From Catellatospora vulcania (GTDB taxonomy: Bacteria > Actinomycetota > Actinomycetes > Mycobacteriales > Micromonosporaceae), in assembly GCF_009720385.1 (NCBI RefSeq), contig NZ_WARX01000038.1, forward strand, positions 1-57,092: 57,092 nucleotides of DNA, written 5' to 3'. The position numbers were made by a program, and so were the translations under genes. How positions within the stretch are numbered: position 1 is the first letter of the stretch; the number at the start of each line of letters is the position of its first letter. The notes beneath the pieces are model-generated. The model ran no database searches and was not told the DNA's origin. It saw nothing but the letters and a program-made list of their open reading frames with translations. Of this stretch, positions 8,469 to 16,415 are shown piece after piece.

Positions 8469-8496
8469 AGGCACCTCGATGGTATTCAGGTACCTT
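8469..8496. promoter_or_regulatory. Putative HxlR operator in divergent promoter
   Basis: AAGGCACCT (8469-8477) and AGGTACCTT (8488-8496) form an inverted repeat matching at 8 of 9 positions, and the second half is itself centred on GGTACC. The site sits between the oxidoreductase and the HxlR gene and abuts the latter's likely start, a position suited to co-repression of both. Inferred from symmetry and context. Confidence 0.5.
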
Positions 8497-8907
8497 ATGG
8501 AAACCATCCCCGACCTGCGGTCCTGCGGCGGCGCCGACGCCTACCTGCGCGGGTGTGCCTCCCGCACCGTGCTCGACGTGCTCGCCAACAAGTGGACGTG
8601 CCTGATCCTCGGCGCCCTGGTGCCCGGACGGATGCGGTTCGGGGAGCTGAAGCGCCGGCTCGACGGCATCTCGCAGAAGAGCCTCACCAAGGCGCTGCGC
8701 GAGCTGGAGCGCGACGGCCTGCTGCACCGCTCGGTCTATCCCACCATCCCGCCCCGCGTCGAGTACCGCCTCACCGATCTCGGGCGCAGCGCCGCCGGGC
8801 TCGTGTGGGCGATCCGGGGCTGGGCCGAGGAACACCTCGACGAGATCGTCGTGGCCCGCAACGCGTACGACGAGTCGTCCGCCCGCGAGGTGCAGCCGGT
8901 CGAATGA
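8497..8907 (+). CDS. HxlR-family winged-helix transcriptional regulator
   Basis: 136 residues. The family core is clear: RTVLDVLANKWTCLILGAL, then FGELKRRLDGISQKSLTKALRELERDGLLHR, with the wing ending in PPRVEYRLTDLGR. The N-terminal DLRSCGGADAYLRGC keeps the two Cys common in this branch, one or both of which often act as redox or electrophile sensors. It is divergent from the quinone oxidoreductase gene and presumably represses both. The start could also be 18 bases upstream (8479, behind GAAGAAGG); METIPDL is preferred because it matches the usual N-terminus of this branch. Confidence 0.87.
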   Translation: METIPDLRSCGGADAYLRGCASRTVLDVLANKWTCLILGALVPGRMRFGELKRRLDGISQKSLTKALRELERDGLLHRSVYPTIPPRVEYRLTDLGRSAAGLVWAIRGWAEEHLDEIVVARNAYDESSAREVQPVE

Positions 8908-8934
8908 CGGGCAAACCGGGATAGGCTGGGCCGC

Positions 8935-9729
8935 ATGGCACGGCTGACCTATGACCGGTACTGCGACGAGGTGTCCGCCCAGACCGCGCTGCTGCGCGAG
9001 GTGCTGCCTGGCGACGACCTGAGCGCGAAGGTGCCGACCTGCCCGGACTGGACGCTGGCCGACCTGGTCCGGCACGTCGGCGGCAACGTCCACATGACCG
9101 ACGCCGCCGTGCGCGGCGAGCCCGGCCCGCGCCCGGCGCTCGGCGACCACACCCGCGCCGGGGTGCCCGACACCGACGACCCGGACACGCTGACCACCTG
9201 GATGCAGGACGGCGCGGACGCGTACACCCGGACTCTGCGCGAGCGCGCCCCGCAGGACCTGGCCGAGATCTTCGGCATGCCGCAGACGCTGACCTTCTGG
9301 GCCCGCCGGGCCGCGTGCGACATCCTGGTGCACCGCGCGGACGCGGCGCTGACCACCGGCGCGGGTTTCACCATCGCGCCCGACCTGGCCGCCGACGCCC
9401 TCGACGAGCTGCTGGAGCTGGCCGTCGACCCGCAGCTGGGCACCCGCGTGTTCAAGAAGCTGCCCGAGCTGTTCGGCCCGGCCCGCTCGATCCACCTGCA
9501 CGCCACCGACACCGTCGAAGGCCTCGACGCCGAATGGCTCATTGAACTAGGTCCGGACGGCGTCACCTGGCGGCACGGCCATGAGAAGGCCACCGTCGCG
9601 CTGCAGGCCCCGCTAGCCGAGCTGCTGCTGATCCTCTACCGCCGGCTGCCGCTCGACTTCGCGCAGGTCCACGTGCACGGCGACCGCGAGCTGCTCGAAG
9701 ACTGGCTGGAGCGGGTGTCGATGGGCTGA
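8935..9729 (+). CDS. Mycothiol-dependent maleylpyruvate isomerase-family (DinB/MDMPI fold) enzyme
   Basis: 264 residues. The N-terminal four-helix DinB-like domain carries the metal site typical of TIGR03083 proteins: CPDWTLADLVRHVGGNVHMT (His near residue 47) and RRAACDILVHRADA (His near residue 132, with Asp residues around it). The C-terminal MDMPI_C-like domain follows (RSIHLHATDT, WLIELGPDGVTW). The family uses mycothiol, the actinobacterial low-molecular-weight thiol, for isomerisation or thiol transfer; the actual substrate cannot be deduced. It is 27 bases after the HxlR gene on the same strand and may be co-transcribed. Confidence 0.85.
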   Translation: MARLTYDRYCDEVSAQTALLREVLPGDDLSAKVPTCPDWTLADLVRHVGGNVHMTDAAVRGEPGPRPALGDHTRAGVPDTDDPDTLTTWMQDGADAYTRTLRERAPQDLAEIFGMPQTLTFWARRAACDILVHRADAALTTGAGFTIAPDLAADALDELLELAVDPQLGTRVFKKLPELFGPARSIHLHATDTVEGLDAEWLIELGPDGVTWRHGHEKATVALQAPLAELLLILYRRLPLDFAQVHVHGDRELLEDWLERVSMG

Positions 9730-9734
9730 GCCCG

Positions 9735-10118
9735 TCAGCAGGTCGAGTGCAGCAGCGCGCCGACCCGTACGCCCGCGTCGGCGAGCAGGTTGTAGACGCG
9801 CACCGCCTCCCGGGTCTCGGCGATGTGCACATCGGCACCGCGTTCGGCCAGGTAGGACTCGGTCTCCGGCATCACCTCCAGCACCAGGTGCTGGCCGCGC
9901 GACAGCACCACCGACGTCGCGCCCGCGGCTAGCAGCGGCTCGACGTCGGCGGGCTGGATGCCGGGGGAGTGCCGGGTGCCGGTGACGTTCCAGTCCCACG
10001 GGCCGCCGCCGCCGGGGAACAGCACGGCGTCCTTGACCCGGCCCGCGCCCTCGATCTCGATCTCGCCCCACACCAGCGACAGCACCTTCGGCGATCTCCG
10101 CTCATCCACGTCCGGCAT
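9735..10118 (-). CDS. MTH938/NDUFAF3-domain protein
   Basis: 127 residues, the usual size of this single-domain alpha/beta family. Recognisable elements are the SLVWGEIEIEG start, DAVLFPGGGGPWDW, and HSPGIQPADVEPLLAAGATSVVLSRGQHLVLEV, followed by a helix before GVRVGALLHSTC. The related human protein NDUFAF3 assists complex I assembly, but bacterial functions are unknown and none is assigned here. It converges with the mycothiol-dependent enzyme (five-base gap) and diverges from the enoyl-CoA hydratase. The start MPDVDE is chosen because an upstream in-frame extension would overlap the divergent gene. Confidence 0.78.
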   Translation of the reverse strand: MPDVDERRSPKVLSLVWGEIEIEGAGRVKDAVLFPGGGGPWDWNVTGTRHSPGIQPADVEPLLAAGATSVVLSRGQHLVLEVMPETESYLAERGADVHIAETREAVRVYNLLADAGVRVGALLHSTC

Positions 10119-10165
10119 TGTGGCACGATGCACCCGCCCGCCCGTACCCGCAGAAAGGCCGCCAG

Positions 10166-10954
10166 GTGACCGAGCCGCCCGCCGCCGCACCGCCCCGTCT
10201 GGACCTGGAACTGTCGGGGCATGTGGCGACGATCCGTTTCGTCAACCCGGCCCGGCGCAACGCCATGACCAACGACATGTGGGCCCGGCTGCCGGAGCTG
10301 CTCGACGAGCTCGCCGGCGACCCGGACGTGCGGGTGCTGGTGCTGACCGGCGCGGGCGGCACGTTCTGTGCCGGGGCCGACATCACCGAGGTGGACCGGC
10401 TGATCGCCGACGGCGACCGGAGCATCGCGGTGCTCGCCGAGGAGCGGCTGGCCCGGTTTCCGAAACCGACCCTGGCGTGGATCGAGGGCGACTGCGTGGG
10501 TGGCGGCTGCCAGCTCGCGGTCGCCTGCGACCTGCGCTTCGCCGCCGAGGGCAGCCGGTTCGGGGTCACCCCGGCCCGGCTCGGCATCGTCTACCCCGCC
10601 CCGACGACCCGGCGGCTGGTCGCGCTGATCGGCCCGTCCGCGGCCAAGCACCTGCTCTTCTCCGCCGAGCTGATCGACGCCGACCGCGCGCTGCGGGTGG
10701 GCCTGGTCGACGAGCTGCACCCGGCGGACCGGCTGGCCGACCGGGTCGCCGCGTTCGCCGCGACGCTGGCCGCCCGCTCGCTGCTGACCCAGGTCGCCGC
10801 GAAGGAGATCGTGACGATGGCCGGGGACGGCCACCACGACGACACCCGGGTGTCCTACTGGCACCGCCAGATGGCCGAGTCGGGCGAGGCCGCCGAGGGC
10901 ATCGCCGCCTTCGTCGACCGCCGCCGCCCCGCCTTCGGCTGGTCCCCGCACTGA
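10166..10954 (+). CDS. Enoyl-CoA hydratase/isomerase family protein
   Basis: 262 residues from a GTG with an AGAAAGG site. Crotonase motifs are present: NPARRNAMTNDMW, the oxyanion-hole segments GAGGTFCAGADITEV and IEGDCVGGGCQLAVACDLRFA, and FGVTPARLGIVYP. The catalytic Glu positions of classical hydratases look partly replaced (GSRFGVTPARLG rather than an EV-type loop), so isomerase, hydrolase or another crotonase chemistry is possible. No fatty-acid or ring-degradation neighbours define the pathway. It is cytosolic. Confidence 0.87.
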   Translation: MTEPPAAAPPRLDLELSGHVATIRFVNPARRNAMTNDMWARLPELLDELAGDPDVRVLVLTGAGGTFCAGADITEVDRLIADGDRSIAVLAEERLARFPKPTLAWIEGDCVGGGCQLAVACDLRFAAEGSRFGVTPARLGIVYPAPTTRRLVALIGPSAAKHLLFSAELIDADRALRVGLVDELHPADRLADRVAAFAATLAARSLLTQVAAKEIVTMAGDGHHDDTRVSYWHRQMAESGEAAEGIAAFVDRRRPAFGWSPH

Positions 10955-10971
10955 CCCCGCCCTCGATCATC

Positions 10972-11032
10972 CGGCTTGCCTGGCAGCTGTGCGTATCTTG
11001 AGGCCAGCTACGCCCGATTGCCTGGCAAGTCG
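10972..11032. terminator. Imperfect long inverted repeat between convergent genes
   Basis: About 24 positions per arm (10972-10995 and 11009-11032) pair with three mismatches and three G-T pairs. Both arms contain a TTGCCTGGCA core. The gap between the crotonase and ltrA genes holds nothing else. Likely a bidirectional terminator. Confidence 0.5.
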
Positions 11033-11053
11033 ACGGATCTCGCCGCGCCCGCG

Positions 11054-12226
11054 TCAGTGATCGAGGTCGGCCGGTGAGGGCGATCGGCTGGCGAGCACCA
11101 CAACGGACACCAGTGCGGCCATCAGCAGGGCGATCACCTGGATCGGCGCGGGCGTGAACGGGGCCAGCAGCACCAGGGCCACGGTGACCGGGAAGGCGTA
11201 CACGACGAGCCCGCGATGGTGCGGGCAGACCTGCAGCACCCACAGGCTGAGCAGGTAGACCGCGACCGGGACCGCGACGGCGTACGCCGCGGCCACCCCG
11301 GACACGTGGGCGACGTGGCTGTCGTAGTCGGCCGCGACCGCGAGCCCGGCGCCGACCGCCGCCGCGGCGACCAGGATGAAGAAGTGGCCGTAGCCCCAGC
11401 TGAAGCCGGCTTTGAGCGAGGTGAGCAGGTCGTGGGCGGGGCGGTCGAAGTACAGCCACCACATGCTGAACACGATCACGAGCCCGGCCGCGGCGAGCCA
11501 GATCAGCGCCGCGTTGTGCCCGGTGCCGCTCGCGCCCTCGATGGCCACCGTGGCGGCCAGCACGGACTCGCCGAGCACGATCAGCGTGAACAGGCTGTAC
11601 CGCTCGGCGATGTGGTGCGGGTGCCAGCGGGTCGGCGCGGGCCGCTCGGCCCACAGGGGCACCAGGATGTCGAGCAGCGCCATCACCACGAATGAGGCCA
11701 GTCCCCAGCTCGGCGGCAGGAGCAGGCGCAGCACCCAGCCGAGCTGTACCACGGTGATGCCGGCGGCGTAGCGCAGCGCGGTGCGGCGGCGGGGCGGGTC
11801 CTGGCGGGCGACCCGCAGCCACTGGGTCACCATGGCCAGGCGCATCACCACGTAGCCGATGGTGATGATCAGGAAGTCCCCGTGCTCGAAGGCGCGGGGC
11901 ACGCCGGCGGCCAGGATCAGCGCGCCCGCGATCTGCACCATGGTGGTCAGCCGGTAGGGCACGTCGTCGGTGTCGTATGCCGAGGCGAACCAGCTGAAGT
12001 TCATCCAGGCCCACCAGATCGCGAAGAACACCATCAGGAAGCCGAGCACGCCGTGCCCGATGTGGTTCTCGCTGACCGCGTGGTGCAGCTCGGCGGCGGC
12101 CTGGGCCACGGCCACCACGAAACACAGGTCGAAGAAGAGCTCCAGTGGCGTGGCCGCCCGGTGCGGCTCGTCGGGCGAGCGCGAGGTCATCGGTCGGTAC
12201 AGCATCCTGCGCGTCGCATCGGCCAT
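11054..12226 (-). CDS. ltrA: Low-temperature-requirement A (LtrA) family membrane protein
   Basis: 390 residues with about ten hydrophobic segments. The N-terminal signature PLELFFDLCFVVAVAQAAAELHH is diagnostic for the LtrA family, and WWAWMNFSWFASAYDTDD and AERYSLFTLIVLGESVLAAT also match. Despite the historic name (cold growth in Listeria), the biochemical role is unknown. It is encoded on its own on the reverse strand downstream of an MFS exporter, separated by a 214-base spacer with a hairpin and a LacI-type palindrome. The Shine-Dalgarno before the assigned ATG is weak. Confidence 0.87.
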   Translation of the reverse strand: MADATRRMLYRPMTSRSPDEPHRAATPLELFFDLCFVVAVAQAAAELHHAVSENHIGHGVLGFLMVFFAIWWAWMNFSWFASAYDTDDVPYRLTTMVQIAGALILAAGVPRAFEHGDFLIITIGYVVMRLAMVTQWLRVARQDPPRRRTALRYAAGITVVQLGWVLRLLLPPSWGLASFVVMALLDILVPLWAERPAPTRWHPHHIAERYSLFTLIVLGESVLAATVAIEGASGTGHNAALIWLAAAGLVIVFSMWWLYFDRPAHDLLTSLKAGFSWGYGHFFILVAAAAVGAGLAVAADYDSHVAHVSGVAAAYAVAVPVAVYLLSLWVLQVCPHHRGLVVYAFPVTVALVLLAPFTPAPIQVIALLMAALVSVVVLASRSPSPADLDH

Positions 12227-12280
12227 GTTCGCAGGCTACCGCCGGTGGATCACGCCGCGCGGGCGGGACGGAGAAGCCCT

Positions 12281-12313
12281 CGGGGCCCGGCGTATGTGCG
12301 GCGCCGGGCCCCG
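12281..12313 (-). terminator. GC-rich hairpin downstream of the Bcr/CflA-type exporter
   Basis: A perfect 12-bp stem (12281-12292 with 12302-12313; ggggcccggcg core) with a 9-base loop lies in the spacer between the exporter stop and the ltrA start. No T-tract. Position suits termination of the exporter transcript. Confidence 0.6.
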
Positions 12314-12356
12314 GTCCACACCGGAGGGGCGATGTCCATCGCATAGACATCGGAAG

Positions 12357-12372
12357 ATGGAAGCGCTCCCAT
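12357..12372. promoter_or_regulatory. CebR/CelR-like LacI operator palindrome, without an obvious cellulolytic target gene
   Basis: ATGGAAGCGCTCCCAT differs at one base from the palindrome TGGGAGCGCTCCCA that I know as the CebR/CelR operator of actinobacterial cellulose and cellobiose genes. It lies about 130 bases upstream of ltrA. No sugar gene is next to it. Sequence match is direct; binding is inference. Confidence 0.45.
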
Positions 12373-12440
12373 GATGCCCCATCGACGCGGGGACCGTCAA
12401 GGGTGCGAACCGGACCGTCGGCTCCGGCGGGTGGTCCGGA

Positions 12441-13637
12441 TCAGGCGAGTTTCGGCTGTCCGGGGCGGGTCAGCACGGTGGCGGTGAGGACGGACAGCGC
12501 GGCGAAGCCGAACATGGCCGCGGCCATCGGCACGCCGCTGGACGCGCCGAGCGCGGCCACGATCGGTCCGGCGATCGCGCCGATCACCGACTGCACCGCG
12601 CCCATCAGCGCGGCGGCGGTGCCCGCCATCTGGGCGTGGCCGTCCAGCGCCAGTGCGGTGCTGTTCGGGGCGACCATGCCCAGGCTGGCGATGTAGACGA
12701 ACAGCATGGCGACCACGATGGTCAGGCTGTGCAGCCCCGCTCCGCCGACCATGAGAATCCCGGCGGCGACCGCGCCCGCCAGCGCCGCGAACAGCAGGGC
12801 GCGCGGCGTGCGCCGGCCCACGAGGCGGGCGTTGAGCTGCCCGACCGCGACCAGGCCGAGCGAGTTCAAGCCGAAGATCAGCCCGTATGCCTGGGCGGAG
12901 ACGCCGTACACCTCCTGCAGCACGAACGAGCCGCTGGACAGGTAGGCGAACAGCCCGGCGAAGGTCAGCCCCTGCGCGGCGGTGTACCCCCAGAACCGGC
13001 GGTCGGCGGCCAGCACCTTGAAGCCGCGGCCGACCTCGGCCAGCCCGCCGGTGCGGCGGCGCTCGACGGGCAGCGTCTCGGGCAGGAAGCGCCACCCGAC
13101 CACCACCATGACCAGCCCGTACAGGGCGAGCAGCGCGAACACGCCACGCCAGCTGGTGAACTCCAGCACGGCCGCGCCGATGGTGGGCGCGACGACCGGC
13201 GCGACGCCGAAGACCAGGGTGAGCCGGGAGAAGAAGCGCGAGGCCTCGGCCCCGGAGTAGAGATCGCGCACCACGGCGCGGGAGATCGCGATGCCGATGC
13301 CGCCGGCGAAGCCCTGTGCCAGCCGCAGCGCGGTCATGACCTCGATGTTCGGGGCGACGGTGATCAGCGCGGAGGAGGCGAAGAACAGCACGGTGCCCGC
13401 GATGATCGGCCGCCGCCGCCCCCAGCGGTCCGACAGCGGTCCCATCACGAACTGGCCCAGCGCGATGCCGATCAGCGCGACGGTGAGGGTGAGCTGCACG
13501 GCGGCGGGGGAGACGCGCAGGTCGGCGGCGATGGTGGGGAAGGCGGGCAGGTACATGTCGAACGACAGCGCGCCGAAGGCGGACATGCTGCCGAGGACCA
13601 GGATCAGGGTGCGTCGCTGGGCCGGCGGGGGAGTCAC
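12441..13637 (-). CDS. Bcr/CflA-family MFS drug-resistance transporter
   Basis: 398 residues, 12 hydrophobic segments. The N-terminus (TLILVLGSMSAFGALSFDMYLPAFPTIAADL) and the GQFVMGPLSDRWGRRRPI loop are typical of the 12-TM drug:H+ antiporter family with the Bcr/CflA subtype signature. It exports small hydrophobic compounds or drugs using the proton gradient. GTG start with AAGGA close upstream. It is the second gene after another MFS transporter on the same strand, with a 52-base spacer, so they may form an operon next to the FadR-type regulator. Confidence 0.85.
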   Translation of the reverse strand: MTPPPAQRRTLILVLGSMSAFGALSFDMYLPAFPTIAADLRVSPAAVQLTLTVALIGIALGQFVMGPLSDRWGRRRPIIAGTVLFFASSALITVAPNIEVMTALRLAQGFAGGIGIAISRAVVRDLYSGAEASRFFSRLTLVFGVAPVVAPTIGAAVLEFTSWRGVFALLALYGLVMVVVGWRFLPETLPVERRRTGGLAEVGRGFKVLAADRRFWGYTAAQGLTFAGLFAYLSSGSFVLQEVYGVSAQAYGLIFGLNSLGLVAVGQLNARLVGRRTPRALLFAALAGAVAAGILMVGGAGLHSLTIVVAMLFVYIASLGMVAPNSTALALDGHAQMAGTAAALMGAVQSVIGAIAGPIVAALGASSGVPMAAAMFGFAALSVLTATVLTRPGQPKLA

Positions 13638-13689
13638 GGTCCTTACCCAACCATCCCGCGCCGCAGTACCGGGAGCTTTGTGACCGCGG

Positions 13690-15018
13690 TCATGAGACGG
13701 CCGGCGCGGCCCGGCCCGTCCGGGCGCCGGCGGGCACAGCAGCGGCGTTCACCAGCCCGGCCTCGTCCTCCAGGTAACGGGGCCGCGCCGCGGCCAGCCC
13801 GGCGAACGCCTGCACCACCGCCGCGGCGATCAGGAAGCCGAGCGGCAGCTGCCAGCCGCCGGTCAGCTCGTGCAGTACGCCGACCAGCAGCGGGCCGAGC
13901 GCGGCGATCAGGTAACCGGTGCTCTGCGCGAACGCAGACAGGGCCACCACGCCCTCGCCGGTGCGTGCCCGCATGCCGATCATCGCCAGGGCCAGCGGGA
14001 AGGCGGCCTGCCCGAGCGCCAGCAGGGCCACCCAGGCGATCGCGCCGGCGTGCGGGGCCAGTGCCAGACCCAGGTACGAGGCGATCATCGCGGCGGACAT
14101 CAGCAGCACCAGCGGGCGAAGGTTCCGCAGCTTGCCGGCCAGCGTCGGCATGAGCAGCGCGAACGGCACCCCGACCGCGGTCACCCCGGCCAGCAGCAGC
14201 CCGGCGTCGGTCGGCGTGAACGCCGCATCGCGGAACATCTTCGCCAGCCAGCCCATGGTGGCGTACCCGCTCAGCGACTGCATGCCGAAGTAGAGCGCCA
14301 TCGCCCAGCCCAGCCGGGTGCGTGCAGGGCGCACGCGCGCGGCCGCCGTCCTCGTTCCGCCTGCCGATCGCGGCGTACGCCGCAGCGCCGGGCCGAGCCA
14401 GGGCAGGACCGCCACGGCGGCCAGCAGCGCCCAGACACCCAGCCCGGCACGCCAGTCGCCGACGGCGTGGGCTATCGGCACCGAGGCCGCCGACGCGGTC
14501 GTGGTGCCGAGGATCAGGGTCATCGAGTAGACGCCGGTCATCAGCCCGGCCCGGTGCGGGAAGTGCTGTTTGACCAGCACCGGCAGCAGCACGTTCGCGA
14601 TGGCGATGCCGGCCAGCGCGATGGCGCTGGTGAGCACGAAGGTCCACGGCGAGCCGCTGACCGCCCGCAGCAGCTGTCCCACGGCCAGCAGGCCCATCGC
14701 GCCGACCAGGATGCGGGCCGGGGAGAACCGGCGGGCCAGCCACGGCGTGAACGCGCCGAAGACGGCGAAGGCGAGCGCGGGCAGCGTGGTGATGATCCCC
14801 GCGACGGTGCCGGACAGGTGCAGGCCGGTGGTCACCTCGTCGAGCAGCGCGCCGAGGCTGGTGATGGCGGCGCGCAGGTTGAGCGCGACGAGCAGGATGC
14901 CCGCCAGTATCAGGACCGCCGGGCGCGGTGCCGGTACGGCCGGTGTCGGCGGCGTCACACGGGGTGCGATCATCGGCGACACGATGGGCGGCGCGGCGGC
15001 GGCTACTGGCGGTGGCAT
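13690..15018 (-). CDS. CynX/NimT-family MFS transporter
   Basis: 442 residues, about 12 membrane helices. LNLRAAITSLGALLDEVTTGLHLSGTVAGIITTLP is the characteristic first repeat of CynX/NimT (cyanate or nitroimidazole transport-like) permeases. An Ala/Pro-rich 30-residue N-terminal tail precedes the first helix. The ATG directly follows GGAGGT with no spacer, while a TACGAT box lies seven bases before the ATG, so the mRNA may be leaderless. It is divergent from a FadR/GntR regulator 50 bases away, which is likely its regulator. The substrate is unknown. Confidence 0.82.
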   Translation of the reverse strand: MPPPVAAAAPPIVSPMIAPRVTPPTPAVPAPRPAVLILAGILLVALNLRAAITSLGALLDEVTTGLHLSGTVAGIITTLPALAFAVFGAFTPWLARRFSPARILVGAMGLLAVGQLLRAVSGSPWTFVLTSAIALAGIAIANVLLPVLVKQHFPHRAGLMTGVYSMTLILGTTTASAASVPIAHAVGDWRAGLGVWALLAAVAVLPWLGPALRRTPRSAGGTRTAAARVRPARTRLGWAMALYFGMQSLSGYATMGWLAKMFRDAAFTPTDAGLLLAGVTAVGVPFALLMPTLAGKLRNLRPLVLLMSAAMIASYLGLALAPHAGAIAWVALLALGQAAFPLALAMIGMRARTGEGVVALSAFAQSTGYLIAALGPLLVGVLHELTGGWQLPLGFLIAAAVVQAFAGLAAARPRYLEDEAGLVNAAAVPAGARTGRAAPAVS

Positions 15019-15068
15019 ACCTCCGATCGTAGAATCATGGGACGAATTTAGGACCGGAGTTGTAAGCA

Positions 15069-15728
15069 ATGACACTGCGCACACCGTCACGCCAGACCCT
15101 GGTGCCCCAGGTCATCGAGCAGCTGCGCACCCAGATCGCCAGCGGCGAATGGCCGGTCGGCAGCCGCATCCCCACCGAACCCGACCTGGTCGCGGCGCTG
15201 AGCGTGGGCCGCAACACGGTCCGCGAGGCTGTCCGGGCCCTCGTGCACGCCGGTGTCCTGGAGTGCCGGCAGGGCTCCGGCACCTACGTCACCGCCACCC
15301 ACGAGCTCACCGGGGTGGTCGCGCGGCGGCTGGCCGCCGCCGAGGTCGCCGAGGCCGTCGAGGTGCGCCGCGCCTTCGAGGTGGAGGCGGCCCGGCTGGC
15401 GGCCGTCCGGCGTACCCCCGCCGACCTGGAGAAGATGGATGCCCTGCTGGCCCGGCGCGAGCAGCTGTGGCGCGACGGCGACGCGGCGGCGTTCGTCGCC
15501 ACCGATGCCGACCTGCACGTCGCGATCGTCGCGGCCGCGCACAACGCCATGCTCGCCGAGCTCTACGCCTCGTTCGGCGGCGCGCTGCGGGCCAGCCTCA
15601 GCCAGCAGATCGGCGACTCTCTCACCCCCGACAAGTACGTCGCCCACGACGACCTCGTCGAAGCCATCCGCGCCGCCGACCCCGACCGCGCCGCCCGCGC
15701 CGCCGGAGCCTTCCTCGAAGCGGCCTAG
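15069..15728 (+). CDS. FadR-subfamily GntR transcriptional regulator
   Basis: 219 residues. The winged helix (VIEQLRTQIASGEWPVGSRIPTEPDLVAALSVGRNTVREAVRALVHAGVLE, read in parts) ends at residue 75 with GSGTYV. The C-terminal all-helical FCD effector domain has the metal/ligand-binding residues spread over VRRAFEVEAARLAA, ATDADLHVAIVAAAHN and HDDLVEAI. The effector is unknown; family members sense carboxylic acids. It is divergent from the CynX-type transporter and probably controls it. Confidence 0.88.
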   Translation: MTLRTPSRQTLVPQVIEQLRTQIASGEWPVGSRIPTEPDLVAALSVGRNTVREAVRALVHAGVLECRQGSGTYVTATHELTGVVARRLAAAEVAEAVEVRRAFEVEAARLAAVRRTPADLEKMDALLARREQLWRDGDAAAFVATDADLHVAIVAAAHNAMLAELYASFGGALRASLSQQIGDSLTPDKYVAHDDLVEAIRAADPDRAARAAGAFLEAA

Positions 15729-15788
15729 CCTGCCCGTGCGCACGTATAAGACTTAATCTGGGATATCCGATCGTCCCTGGGAGGCGCG

Positions 15789-16001
15789 ATGGCGAAGACT
15801 CTGCTCGACGTCGACGACGATCTCTTGGAAGAGGCGACTGTTGCACTCGGCACCTCGACGAAGAAGGAAACGGTCAACACCGCGCTCCGCTTCGCGGTCG
15901 AGGAGAGCCGCGCCCGTCGTGAGCGGGCGCTGGCTGAGCTGCAGACGATCGCGGACGAAGGTGGTTTCGACTTCGACCGGCTGGAAGAGCCCGATCGGTG
16001 A
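15789..16001 (+). CDS. vapB: VapB-type antitoxin
   Basis: 70 residues. The N-terminal MAKTLLDVDDDLLEEATVAL has the ribbon-helix-helix pattern of the VapB/MazE-like antitoxins, followed by TSTKKETVNTALRFAVEE. The acidic C-terminal tail (FDFDRLEEPDR) is the usual toxin-neutralising part. Its last codons overlap the toxin start by four bases, the standard coupling for such modules. An AT-rich promoter patch (about 15742-15775) lies just upstream and is where the complex would autorepress. GGGAGG precedes the ATG. Confidence 0.87.
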   Translation: MAKTLLDVDDDLLEEATVALGTSTKKETVNTALRFAVEESRARRERALAELQTIADEGGFDFDRLEEPDR

Positions 16002-16411
16002 GATTTCTGATCGACACCAGCGCGCTGGTGCGCATGCTGCGCCGACAGGTCGACGGGCAATGGCATGACCAGGTGACCCGCGGGCGGGTGGGGATCTGCG
16101 ATCCGGTCATCACGGAGGGCCTGGCGATCGCCGACGCGAAGGCGTACACCCGGATCGAGGAGAGTCTCCGGTCGGCGTATCCGTGGGTGCCGGTGCCGGA
16201 CGACGCCTGGGACATCGTCGCGACACTGCGCCGCGAGCTGGCCAAGCACAGCGCGCGCCAGGGACTGTCCGTCGCGGACTACCTCGTCGCGGCCACCGCG
16301 ATCCGCCTCAAGCTGACCGTCCTGCACGAGGACGCCGACTACGAGACGGCTGCTCGGCTGGTGCCGCAACTGAAGCAGCAGCGGATCTCCGCGCCGTCGG
16401 ACACCGCCTAG
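15998..16411 (+). CDS. vapC: VapC-type PIN-domain toxin ribonuclease
   Basis: 137 residues. The PIN-domain acidic residues are all visible: Asp6 (LIDTSAL), Glu40 (DPVITEGLA), Asp94 (LSVADYLVAATA) and Asp112/Asp114 (LHEDADY). These bind Mg2+ for cleavage of RNA, typically tRNA or rRNA loops. The GTG start overlaps the antitoxin stop (GTGA). With an intact active site and an intact partner, the module looks functional. It converges on the phosphotransferase gene with a four-base gap. Confidence 0.9.
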   Translation: MRFLIDTSALVRMLRRQVDGQWHDQVTRGRVGICDPVITEGLAIADAKAYTRIEESLRSAYPWVPVPDDAWDIVATLRRELAKHSARQGLSVADYLVAATAIRLKLTVLHEDADYETAARLVPQLKQQRISAPSDTA

Positions 16412-16415
16412 CCCG

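Noticed and set aside
12227..12440. Possible tRNA or small RNA in the spacer with repeated hairpins
   Set aside because: No cloverleaf with conserved T-loop or anticodon arm could be drawn; only a terminator-like hairpin and the LacI-type palindrome are evident.
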